Translations under genes and position numbers: made by a program | Notes under the pieces: generated by a model | What the model was told of the DNA's origin: nothing | The model's input: only the letters and a program-made list of their open reading frames with translations | Databases searched by the model: none | Source of the DNA: Rhynochetos jubatus | Lineage: Eukaryota > Chordata > Aves > Eurypygiformes > Rhynochetidae | DNA length: 64,000 nt | Reading direction: 5' to 3' | Assembly: GCA_027574665.1 (NCBI GenBank) | Contig: CM050652.1 | Coordinates: 40,762,307-40,826,306 of the forward strand | Shown here: positions 1-11,315 of the stretch, piece after piece | How positions within the stretch are numbered: the first letter of the stretch is position 1 | Layout: the number at the start of each line of letters is the position of its first letter

Positions 1-3000
1 CTGTAATGACCAGAGTGATAGAAAAAAGCATCACTGTAATGCAAGTTTTAATATTCCATCCAGTGGATAAAATTGACCCCCTCTGGTGTTTTATCCTGAT
101 GTGAGACTAAAAGGTTATTTAAGGTATCTTCTGCCTTGCAAATAGTATTAGCAAACCCTTTATCAAGAAGACATGGTGTCTGTGAGCTGGCTCCACAGTC
201 ACAGGCATCAATTCATCATACCCATTTACTATGAAAATAGCGTATTTCAGTCTGCAGTGTAATACAATACTTTGTTTCCCAGACTTCTGTAATCTCTAGA
301 GTAGCAAAAAAAGGAATTTTAAATCCAAGTTTTCATGTGAAATGATGTAAACATAAAATTCAATTAAAGTCAAGGTAAGCTGTCTCCCACATTGCTGGTC
401 TCAAGCTTTCAAAAAAGACCTTGAGTTGATGTTCTTAGTATGAGAATGTAGAGTTGTGAGTCAGGAAGCACTGGGTGAAGAAATACAGCTGAAATCTGTG
501 GGAGCCCCCCCTGCATGGAGGACTGTATTCCTTTTGGGGGTATGAAAGTGCATGGCCCTCTCTTATGTTGCTGCCTTCACAGCATAAGGCATTTTTATTC
601 TGACACATCAGCTGTATTACAGCGTTTGGGGAAAGGAATACAAGTGCTTGTTAATGGTTCAGTGCCACTATGGGCCTAGGCAATTTTCAGACTTGGTCTC
701 ACTCTGAATATTTGCACATGGTTTGAGTTTATCCACTAAGAAACTGTACAACCTACAGGGTTGGGGGGAGTCAAGAGGCAAAAGGTATTAGATGAAAGTG
801 TAAAGGCCTAGAAACCTGGTTAGTTTATTTAAGAGCTCCAGGGAGGCATTACTGTGAGAAAGGCTATCACTTTTCAAATATCTTCTTAAAAATTGTAAGC
901 TGAACAGCCATATTTTTGCTTTGATTATCACTTTTTTTTTGTTATTATTTTCTAAACAGATAAAACCAGGATGAATTCTAGTATGTAAAAGTCCCTGAAC
1001 ATCAACATGCTGTCTTGCCATCTCTTTTTTCCTGTAGGACATTTTCAGAAGCACAATAATTGAGGCAGAATTGCTCTGTATGCCTGTAGTCCAAGCCTTG
1101 ACATATGAATACTGTCAGTGTAAGCATTAACATACTATTCTAAATGTTTCCCATTTGAAACAGAACCTAAATAGCAGAACAAACCCAGCTGCAGATATCA
1201 GCCATCAATATCTTTTCATTTTACATTTCACAAATATGGCAGAGCTGCTGTGTTTGTAGTTTTCCACACAGCTGAAAAGTCAGCACTGAATTACTCACCA
1301 GCCTTTGGAAGTCTTTTGTATGTGCTGGCTTCTGTGAGCTGTAGAGCACCAGCATTCACAGTCTAGAAGACTAAATCACTTCCTTCCTCTATCCTGATAC
1401 ATATCAGGATGCTCTGTCTTTATGGTTCCTGGGTGATAAGCTATCAATCAGCTTTACATCCCCTGCTGATTGTTCTGGAATTCCTGCACAAATAACTCTA
1501 GAAAGCTAAAAAGATGTGCAAACAGAGAGTCAGAAATGTCTGTGATAAATAACATCCCCTGAATCCTCCTTTACAAACAAGCGCTCTCCAGCTACATCAC
1601 ACTTGAAACCTGCTGTTTATTCTGCCTGCGGCAGCAGAAGTTCGTACCCTCTGTCTGGCAACTGGGATAGAGAGGGGAGATGAGATACTTCACCAGGGAT
1701 TCTGGTTGAAGGAAGGTTGCGCTGTTTCTGGGGTTGCAATTTGATGCTGTGGATAACTTGGATAACTTGCCTGGCAGTGGCATCTTTGTGGCTGTTCCTG
1801 TACTCGGCGTGTGCTCACGCTTCTGCCTACTTGGAGGGAGTTCGGTGAGTCGAGATCTACTGCCCAGCAGAAAGTGTAAGGAAGAAGGGGAAGGTGGGAC
1901 CGTGCCTTTTAGCAAGAGCTAGCTCTTCTCTTGGCTTAGCTGTATTATTAACGGCACCCTTGGGGTCTGGAAGAACACGCTGACACCTTGTAAATCCAGC
2001 AGTTTGTGTGGCAAAGGCTTCTGGGGTGCAGGGCATTGCTGGATAGAGAGAGTTTTGCTCTTTGATTCTAGGCTTAATTGGTGAAATTTCTCTCATTTTG
2101 TGAAACTAGCAGAATTTAGTCATTTGTGTGGACAGAGTAACCTAAGCCTGTATGTCCAGCAATGCTAATTTTGATGAGAAGTTCACACCAGTCCAGTAAC
2201 AGTGCCGTTTTACCCATTGTGCATGAGCGGGCACAAGAACAGAGTGGAAATGGCTGCAGTTTGTTAGGAGCTTGCTTTGATTCAGTGTTGGCTACTGAAG
2301 AATTAGCTTAAACCGAATTGCAGTAAGGTACTTTCATTATAACGCCAGCAAAAAATGTGTGTCCCCGTCTCCAGAGGGATTAAATCCATCATCAGCACAG
2401 GCCAACAACATTTCACTCAGCACTGAAGGTCAAAGCTAAGCAGGAGCGCTCCCAGCCCTTGAGGCAGTTCTGAAAGATGTGCTGGGCTTGTGAGGCTGTG
2501 GCTCTGCGGATCTCAAAGGATTTTCTGAAGGATGGGTGGAGGAACTCTTGGTTGGTTTGCTGGAGTCACAAGGGCCAGCTTTGGCTGCCTGAAGGAGCAC
2601 ATCTCATGCTATTTGCAATGCTGTGGAGTAACCTGGACCTCCAGGTTTGGGGGTTTTTGCCATCCCCTTCTTAGATATGTCAAGGCATCTCAAATGCATG
2701 AGATGTCTCCTTTTGGACATCTGTGCCTGCTCGGTGACTGACAGCTGAAAGGTTTAGCTCCAGGGGGTGTACAGCCGAGAATCACTGTCAGAACAGTGCG
2801 AGAAGCTACTCAGCTTTGCAGTTCTGCTTTTCTCCTGTTATTTCCTCCTGGCTATTTATGACAGGTCCCTGCTCAGCATGGTGATTTCTCAGCATTGTCC
2901 TCCTGGGTGTCTGGCTCTCCCGAGCATGGCATAGGGAACCATGTGCCTCCACTGCAGTGGTGATTTTCACTGTGAGAGCTGGGCTCCTTAAAGTTTGTCT

Positions 3001-4560
3001 CACCCATGTTTTTCTGCCCAAGTCATCTCAGGGTATGTGACACAGGTCCTTCTGTAAATATGCATCTACCACTTAGTCAGGTGTCTCAGAGTTAGTAGGT
3101 AGTAGACAGGATCCTGTGGCGCAGCTGAGAAATATGTGAATGCAACACAAAAGGACCCTAAATCTGATCTTGCTCAGGGATGCTTCAGTAGCCAGGTGAA
3201 GCAGCAGCAAGAGGAGGAGCAAATCTGGCCAGAGGGACCCTCCCTGGGTCATGGAGATGAGGGAGCAGCCAAGAGGGAGCTCTGTCACTGTGCATACTGG
3301 CCCTGCTGCCTGCTACATCCTGGTGTTTTGCCCCAGGAATTCAAAGGGTGGTTCAGTATCGCTGTAGCCCCTTGGAAAGATGTGTCTTGGTTGGAGAACA
3401 GAAATATCCTACCGGCTGCGTGTGCCACTGCTTTTCCGTGTAGAAACTGATTCAGTCCCTCCCAGAGCTCTCAAAATAGGATATGGAAATGTCTTCTTGC
3501 TTTCACATTCATTTTGTTCTGCCGTACACCTGTTAGACTTCACATTTTCCACAAAAAGAAGAAGCAGCCATTGCTCCTTTTTTTTTTTCCCCGAAAGTAA
3601 CTTCTTCCCCCCGACCCCGAGCCAGCTGAACAGCTTTTGCTCCTGATCAATTTAAATAAAGCTGTTCACCTAAAACCACAGATAAGTGAATCATATTCAA
3701 CAAGGTCATCTATTCCCAACTAAATAAATGACTTTTCTACCAAGGTAATACAATCTTCTGTTACACAGAGATTAAATTACTGGGTTTAAAAAAAACAACC
3801 AGAAGTCTTAACCTTCTAAAATAGGAGAAGTTTGGGAATTTGCTTTCAACAGTCTCACTAGCAAAGCAGTGTATTAAAGCAAAACAAGAATTGCTGCTTC
3901 TTGGACATCTTCAGAAAACACGTTATATGTTCCAGCATTCACTTGGATAAATATTCGTGATAGAGATTTTTTTCTTTGCTGTCCCTAAACCAATCTATTT
4001 GCTGCCATTACTGCTACAGCTACAAATGGCTTATGACTTCAAAAAGTCAATTAGGAGACTGGCTTTGAATCTCCCTTCTACCCAACTCCTGTCTGCGGCT
4101 GATGTGTTGCCAAGGGAGCTGCATTGTTTCCTACTGCAGCAAATGAATAAAGTTAAATTTATATCTCGCTATGTGCTAGAGAAATAGAGATGTAGTTATG
4201 TATGCATTACCTTGAATATAAATCATATAGAGATCCCCACCTCCTCTGTCTGCTGCAAGGCATGCATGAAAATGTCCCCCTGGAATAGAAATAAAACCAT
4301 AAAACACCATGTCTGTAGCTAGAGATGAGTCAGATGCAGACTTCAGAAGTGGATCCAGATTTCAAATACCACCCAAATCTGCATGTGTGATCAAAGGTTT
4401 TGGTTCTGACCCAACTCTAAATCACCATAACAGCCTGGATAAAATTCTGAATCCATAAATCTCTACTGGTGTATACCTCCATTTAACCATATGGAGCTGC
4501 TTTCTCAAGCTGGAGCTCTGCAAAGAAGGGTGGGAATGCCTTGCTGGGCATTGCAAGACC
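1..4560. other. Non-coding DNA, no gene seen
   Basis: Only short, overlapping open frames (up to 107 codons) on both strands, none resembling a protein. Small curiosities are a GGATAACTT direct doublet at 1,751-1,768 and a pyrimidine-rich tract at 3,571-3,623. No transposon was recognised. Confidence 0.6.
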
Positions 4561-4640
4561 TAGCTGTGACTCCCACATCACCTGTGGAGCTGTGATGTGG
4601 CCTTGGGTAAACAATTAACCCTGGCTGGCATTTCACAAGT
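4561..4640 (+). mobile_element. MIR/CORE-SINE-like relic
   Basis: The stretch around 4,588-4,622 reads GAGCTGTGATGTGGCCTTGG followed by GTAAACAATTAACC. It tracks the conserved MIR core (AGCTGTGTGACCTTGGG, then CAAGTCACTTAACC) with a small insertion and scattered substitutions. The upstream TAGCTGTGACTCCCACATC could be the degraded segment before the core. Only about 80 bp can be followed and neither end is sharp. MIR-type SINEs are rare ancient relics in bird genomes, so a short copy like this is plausible, but chance similarity cannot be excluded without a profile search. Confidence 0.4.
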
Positions 4641-6639
4641 GGTGGGACCCAGAAGGGAAGGCAAAGCCATGCTGTAGCACCCTTGGCATAGGCATGCAGG
4701 GTTCAGCCCTCAAATTGGAGGTACCCTACAACAAGAGGCCTCCTGCCACCCACGAGCAGGCTCTACAGCATACCTGGGACTGATCCCATGTAAGGTGAGG
4801 AGGAACAGAGGAAAGGGAACAGCTGGGCTCAATTCCCTTTTAGTACACAGCTTCTTGTCCTCTTCTCCAATTAAAGCTACCTTCACGCTCCTAAACAACC
4901 CACTGTCTTGATATTCCTTCTGTCAGTGGGATGAATACTTCCTCCACTTAACACATTTGGTAGGTGTGGAGGGGAAATATTCTTTAAACTTAAATCTAGC
5001 AGTCCTGAAGGCACAGATTGACCAGCAGTGGGGAGGTGACTGAGATACTTTGTGGATTTAGTCAAAACCATCAGGTGAACTTTAATGATAATATGTGTTT
5101 GTTTTGGTGGGGTTTTTTTCCTAAGTAAAATTAGTTTTGAATTAAACCTCCTTATTAAAACACTTAATTTTGTTTTCAAACTTTCATTTGGGGTAAAATG
5201 TTTTGTCCCAAACAAGTCCCATTTTTAGTATGGCAGGCAAACCAAGAAACAGCTCTAAGCACAGCTCTCTTAACAGATATTTGCTTTCTCTTCTGCTATA
5301 TTTGCTGTTGCCTTTTTGCTGAGTGCAGGAGGTGAATCGAAGTACCAGCTCATCTTCAGGTCACGCACGGGTATCAGACTTGGGTTTAGTCAAGTCACCC
5401 AACTCACTGTGACCAATTATGTTACATCTCCATATGTTACGCCCTTCTGAAGGACCATGCATATATTTTGTCTTCCGGAGATGTCCTAAAATTAATTAAT
5501 GAGCTATGAAAGCATCATGGGGAGTGCTTATATCTCTCTCAGTGAGAAAGGGGCCTTATGTATCACTGTGTAATATGTCATTAGGCTTGGCTGAAAATTA
5601 TCCTTCTCAGTCATAAATAAATATGTCTTAGCTCAAATTTACTATGGCTCTTATAAATCAGGATATTATTTTTGTTGTTAGGGCAATGGAGGGGATGGGG
5701 CAGGATGGCAGGAGATTAGTTCCCTCCTTAGGCACTGTCCACCTCCCTTGCACACTGTTTTCTTTACAGAGGGAACTATTAAAGCTAGAAAGAGAACAGA
5801 AACATTCCTTGTCTACATTTAGAGGAAAAACCCTGCCTTAGCATTTGTAAGGTCAAAACGTGAAGTGAAAGAAAGTGTTACTTTCAGCGTACAGTAACAA
5901 TTCTAACCCTAAATGGGAATGTTATTTCAGAAGTGTCATATTTTAAAGTGCAACTGTTCCATTTCAACCTCCTAAAACTGTTATCCATTCTCTGCATAGA
6001 AAAAGAAGCTAAAGGGATGGGGCAGAGAGCTTTTAGGATGAGAATTAGAAGAAAAATTTGGAAGGCCAAAAAACTTCCATATGCTTAAAAAAAAAAAAAA
6101 GTAAAGCAAAGCAAGCCTTTTAAAATGTTTCTGAGGAATTAGTGCTGTTCCTGTGTGCTTCCAATTTGACAGAGACATTATTTTATCGCCTCAGTCCCGT
6201 GCAGAGAAAATCTGAGCTCATGAGCACTGCGTGGAGATGCCATATGGGAAGCTTTGTAAGCCTCTGGCAAGTATCTGTATCAAACATGCATTTGTGTAGT
6301 GCCTTCTGCATGCAAAGCACAAAATGGCAATGAATGGAACCTCCCAGAGCTAGCAGGAGGCAACAAATTACCTTCTCCACTTCCAGATGGCAAAATTGGA
6401 CCCACCTGCACTCCTTGTAGCCTCATCTCTGAGGACGTAGTGTAAAAAGCTGCTGCTCTAAGCCAGTGGCGTTGAGTGTCTGTAGTTAACAAGGGAAGGC
6501 TTGGTGGGAGGGATGATGAACCCAGCACCTGGCTGGGAGGAATAGGATCTAGATCAGGCTCCCAGGCCACCCTTCTGCCTAGGACTGTCACCCTACAGCT
6601 GGCAAGTGTGAGTACTCTTCAAGGATACAGAGGCAGGTA
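4641..6639. other. Non-coding DNA, no gene seen
   Basis: AT-rich unique sequence with a 14-A run at 6,087-6,100. Frames up to about 110 codons are antiparallel overlaps without recognisable domains. Confidence 0.6.
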
Positions 6640-7165
6640 TTGTGTTTATTTGGTAACTCAAGTCTGTGTGCGTTTTAAAACCTCTGTGAGAAATACAAAT
6701 GTAAATCAGCTCTGATTATCTAGCAGCATTGCAGCATCCTTCAGTGCATGGGGGATCCCCTCCTCCTCCCGACACCCCTTATCGTCTCGCTAACTTGCCA
6801 CATTAATAAGCTTTATCTTGGTGGACTGGAGACCTGTCACAGCGCAGAGCAAGGAAGCTGGTCTTCAAGGACCAGTGAGCCGGACGATACCCTTTATGGC
6901 ATTCACCCTGGGAAGGCACATGCTGCAAAGCAGAAATGTAAATCAGTTCTTCCCAGGCAGACTGTGAAACAGGGTGACTGTTATCAGGTCCGTCCATAAT
7001 GAAAATGAAAAATGGGAGCATCAGCCTTTCCCTTTTCACATATATCTTTCTCACTCAATATTCTCCCTGAGCCTGGAATACTGGAGCACCTTTATTGAGC
7101 ATTAAGATATATCGCACACACCATTAATTCAGCTTCATAATGCCATTACCAAACAAGCAATTACC
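6640..7165. promoter_or_regulatory. Candidate conserved enhancer, POU/GATA/homeodomain-rich
   Basis: The 13-mer AAATGTAAATCAG occurs twice, at 6,697-6,709 and 6,934-6,946. It contains ATGTAAAT, one base from the POU octamer ATGCAAAT. Between the copies lie TTGCCA, ATTAAT and TTTATCT (NFI-half, homeodomain and GATA-type words, around 6,795-6,820). The 3' part has a run of TTAA/ATTA words (ATTAATTC, TAATGCC, CAATTACC) at 7,120-7,165. No repeat family, coding frame or low complexity explains it. Such density is typical of deeply conserved vertebrate non-coding elements, but conservation is not shown here. Confidence 0.35.
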
Positions 7166-7479
7166 ACTATCTGAACTGGGCTTCATAGTAGGTAAATACA
7201 GGGAAGCAGCCTTCATTCACCATACAGAGTTATTCTGTTCAAAACTATCCTATCTTCTAATTATTCAGGTGCCATGTACAGTACTATGAATTCTTCCCCA
7301 TGCACAGCAATTTGTAAGTGTTGAATTTTTCCCAACCACTTTTAGCGAGAGGTAGTTGTGATACTGCAACTGTTCCTTCTACAGGCTCCCATCAATAACT
7401 CCAGCCTCCCTCCCAGACACCACTAATAAATGCTCAGTTTAGCAGCCGTGTGCGCAAGCAAGGAAATCTAACTGCAGGG

Positions 7480-7645
7480 TTGTTTATTGCCTGGAGCATC
7501 CACCGATAACAATAGAAGGGATACAGTCTTTATGGAGACCTTACATGCAAGCTAGATTGTGCATCCATAGCTTAATTTAGCTCCCTTATGCCTAGGCATT
7601 ATGATCCACTTGCTAATTACACGATCACATACGGTGTTTTCCCCA
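7480..7645. promoter_or_regulatory. Candidate enhancer segment with 12-bp palindrome
   Basis: ATGCCTAGGCAT at 7,588-7,599 is a perfect 12-bp palindrome. TAATTA follows at 7,614-7,619 (consensus for many homeodomains) and TTAATTTAG precedes at 7,572. The spacing is compact and there is no coding potential. It may be the distal part of the 6.6-7.2 kb element. Function is inferred from motif content alone. Confidence 0.28.
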
Positions 7646-10600
7646 TTTAACTCCTGCTTCAGTTGGTACATAGGATGCTCTGTGATGGACAGCTGTTCAG
7701 CAATCCTCTTCTTCCAGCTCTCCCATGCAGCAGCCCTGTGTCTCTCTGACTAAGCACCGTGCTGCATGAAATGGAGATAATCACTTTTTCCTCGTGTGCC
7801 GTTCTGAAGCGCGAGTCGCTGGGAAATCAGAGTGCCGCACAAATATCACCAAAGTTATCTTTAGTACTCCCCTGCGACAAAAGGTGTTATCCCATTGCAG
7901 AGCCACGGCTGAAGCTCATGCAGGTCTTGTATCTTCTGCAGTATAAGCCTAAATTTGACCCCCAGCTCTGCCAGGAGTTATCCAGTCTCACCTCAGCAAT
8001 CCAGGCTGGGAAATGAAAAGCAGATACTTGCTTTACAAGGTGAGTGTGTGAAGGCTTCTTCAGAAAAGCCCTGAAATGCAGCAAGCTCTTAACACCCGTC
8101 CCTGAACCAGCTCCAGGCTGCAACTCAGCTTCCTCAGGCTCCCAGTATAGCTCGTCTTCCCAGAGGAAAGCTAAAGCAAAGCTGGCAGGTTTTGAGTGGG
8201 TTTGTGCGTTATCCCTCACATGGAGGGAAATGGATAGCCCCACATGCCATCAGCCAGAAGCAGAGACCCAGGAGGCAGAGAGGGAAATCAGCCCAGCTAA
8301 TTTGTCTAGTAAAACAGTGAGAAAACTGGTAAGAGAGCTATGCAACTCTAGCTTGGCCTACTCTGCCTCTAGTACATCTGAGGACCTGCCTGTCTGGGCA
8401 AGCAGAAGGATGTGCCTAAGACCAGCTCATGCCTCAGCTGCAGGGAACAGAGAGTGTTTCCGCCGAGGCTGTTCCCATCAGCCCAGTGTTACTGATGTTA
8501 ATTAAATTCTCTGGCATGTACACCTGCCTGCAAGGCAGAGCTGGCCCAGACTTTATAGCCATAATGTTACATTAATGGCTTCAGATGGCAGGTCATGTCA
8601 TTAATTTCAGCAAGGTTGTGTGGGCTGCAGCCATAGGTAGAAGTGATCCTTCCTTTTTCTGTAACTGTAGAGTAGCAGTGCAGGAACATCCCACAAGGGA
8701 CGATCAATAGACTGAGACAAATTAAAGCTGGCAAAAGGTATGGTTGTTGACAGAATAGTATTTGTGGTAAGAAATCTATCAGTTTCAAAAAATCTTGACT
8801 TTCAAGGTGTATTAGTTATTGGATTTTCCATGCTTTCCACCACCAATGAGCAGCTTTGTGCATACCAGGCAACATATACAAATTACTATGTGAGATGAAA
8901 ACATTTATTAGAGACATTTTTAATTGGGTGAAAGAGTCTGAGCACAAAGGAAATGTCTTTTTGCATAATCATCTGTGGAATTCAGTGCTATAGGAAGTCA
9001 CAGAGGATGCAAACATTCAGGTTACAGAGAGCAGGTATTTATACCAAGAAGCAGAATAAATAAATTTGAAACAGTGAACTCCTTAAAAAATTGGTGTGGG
9101 TGAAGGAAAGCCTGAAATCTCATACTTCCAGGCTGAGTGATGAGGGGTCTGGAAAAGCTGTCCTATAACTCCTTCTTATGGAAATTCATGTACCTTTTGA
9201 AGTGTCTGCTGCTTCAAATTTGGCAGCTTGATCCATTATGGAAAAATCTGTATCTTAGCCTGAATAGGATCCATCTCCCTTTGCATGACACCTATGTAAA
9301 ATCTCCTTCAGTCTCAATAAATGCAGGAATTTATAATGCCACTGACTGGCAGTGTGAGAACTGACACCACAAAACATAGTATTAGCTGTGGCTTTTCTTC
9401 CTTCCAAGTAGTAGCTTCACCTGCTGCTCATCTTTCACATGGTAGCCTGAAGCTCTTGGTCAAGGACTGGCAGGTGGGGTGTAAGGAAGTGTTAAACCTA
9501 TTGCTCCCAGTTTTTAGGAGACTGCTATTCATTATGGCATGGACAAGGTGAATGGGGAAAAAAGGCTGGAGAAAGGGGCAAACAGGTTTATAGGAAAGCT
9601 GGGAGCAGGTCCATTTACCTCTGACAGTTGAGACTGTGCAATTGCAAAAGGCAAAATTAGTGGTCTAAAAGCAAGATTTCAAGCAAGAACCTGATTTTTA
9701 TCCCAGGGAAGTGAGGACTCTGTGCTCTGGACTGTACCCAGTAGGAGTTTTAATGCACTTTTCCATTAATCATTGGGTAAAATTGGGAGGGAGGAAGGTA
9801 TCAAACCCAGCAGAACAGGACTTAGAGCCAACTCTGACAAAATCCCCCCACCAAATCAAAGACCAGATATCTGGGGCTGGTTATACTGGCTGGCATCACT
9901 CCTCAGTTCCTTTGCATGAAGCCCATTGAGTTAGCTCTGTGATTAAGGACTTTGCAGGCTCGCAGACAGATGCTCAGTTCCTGTAAGTCTTCTTTGCACA
10001 GCCTGGTATGAAGGAGTTTTAAATAAAAATGGATAATTTGCTTATTTGAAAGACCTGACATCTTGTCAGCCATGTTAAAGTCTGCTGTAAAAAGGATTTT
10101 CTCATGACTCTGGGCTTCTTTGATCAGAAGGGCAGCAGAGTGATTGAATTTAGCACCTCTGGTTTCACCTACCTTGACCACAGACATCTAGTGCTTTCTA
10201 CACATGCCTTCTTTTAGTAGGCCACCACTAATCGGCATGGAGGGGACTCTTCTCAACTCCTATACGCACAAGGACCTAACGCTGGGCATCTGCACAGAGA
10301 GCCAGGCCCCAAGCAAACAGCTTGGGTCTCAGCTTGGTGAACCATGTGCCAGCAGGTTTTGCTTCCATCCCACCAGGATAACATGCCCTCAGCACCACCA
10401 TTCTAGTCTAGAGCAGTTTTTATCCCTGCCTGGCAATGAAGAGGGAAATTTCCTTTTGATTCACAGCAAAAAGCAGCTGTTGCCCCCTCCCAGCTACGCA
10501 GGGTTGGCCTCACATCTCTCTAAAGAAACAACCTCCTCCTGCAAGCAACCTCTTGATATTTATTAGCTGTGCAGAAGGAGGAACACACCCTTCCCCCTGG

Positions 10601-11104
10601 GGCTGGGATGGAACCATCTTTCTTGGCTTTGGGGGACTGGAACCATGTTTAAACCTGCCAGCTCTGACGAAGGTCCCTGGGCTGAGTCCCAGCACCTGCA
10701 CTTAATTTTCCTCCAGAGCAGGTGGAGCCAGTTGTATTTCTGGGTCCTTAAAGACATTGAACTCCTTTCTGAGTGTGTGCTGGGGTCCGTTGGGTTTGGG
10801 GACACTGTACCTTGAACAAGGCTTGTGCCAGCTGAGCAAATTCTGGGGTAAGCTGTCAATCGCCATCCCACCCAGGAGGAAAGGGTTGTTTCTGGGTGCA
10901 CGTGAGGGTCTGCCTCCTGCCACACACTGCTCCAGGTGCCATAATTTAGAGGGCCACGTGTGCAAAAATTAAGGATCCAGGGAGTTTTGCTGCATAAACA
11001 AAGTGGCATCATTTAAGACCTGCCACCTGTCTGCAAGGGATTATGGCTGTCTGGCCTGGAAGTGCTGTGAGCATCCATCGGCTGCATGGGGAATGAGACC
11101 GCTG
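7646..11104. other. Non-coding DNA with GC-richer patches, no gene seen
   Basis: It holds open frames of 153 codons (8,044-8,505, plus) and 149 codons (10,563-11,012, minus). Both are overlapped by antisense frames and lack any family resemblance. A motif-rich patch at 8,490-8,610 (GTTAATTAAATT, CATTAATGGC, GTCATTAATTTC) may be regulatory but is too slight to call. Confidence 0.55.
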
Positions 11105-11315
11105 GGGAATTGTAATGAGTAAAATCCTAAAATTCAGCTGCTAAACTAACTAAAATAACACTGCAAAGTAGGCTCTAAAAGCTGTTCATTTTGTATCACT
11201 CTGTGCCTGTTTGCAGGCTAAGTCGCAAAGGCTTTTACACAACAAATATTACAGCCTAAGCCCCATTTTCATTTATGGCCTCACAGTTTCGTTAGAGGTC
11301 ATGGTGCTGTATGCT
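11105..11315. promoter_or_regulatory. Candidate regulatory element with FOX- and nuclear-receptor-type words
   Basis: AT-rich, non-repetitive sequence. AACAAATATT at 11,241-11,250 is FOX-like and AGGTCA at 11,296-11,301 is a nuclear-receptor half site. ATTTATGGCC at 11,270-11,279 is CDX/posterior-HOX-like. No open frame or transposon explains the stretch. Single half sites are common by chance, so support is weak. Confidence 0.25.

Noticed and set aside
8044-8505. 153-codon plus-strand frame
   Set aside because: No family resemblance and overlapped by an antisense frame of 118 codons. This is expected in a GC-richer patch.
10563-11012. 149-codon minus-strand frame
   Set aside because: Two further minus frames and a plus frame cover the same DNA, with no domain or conserved motif.
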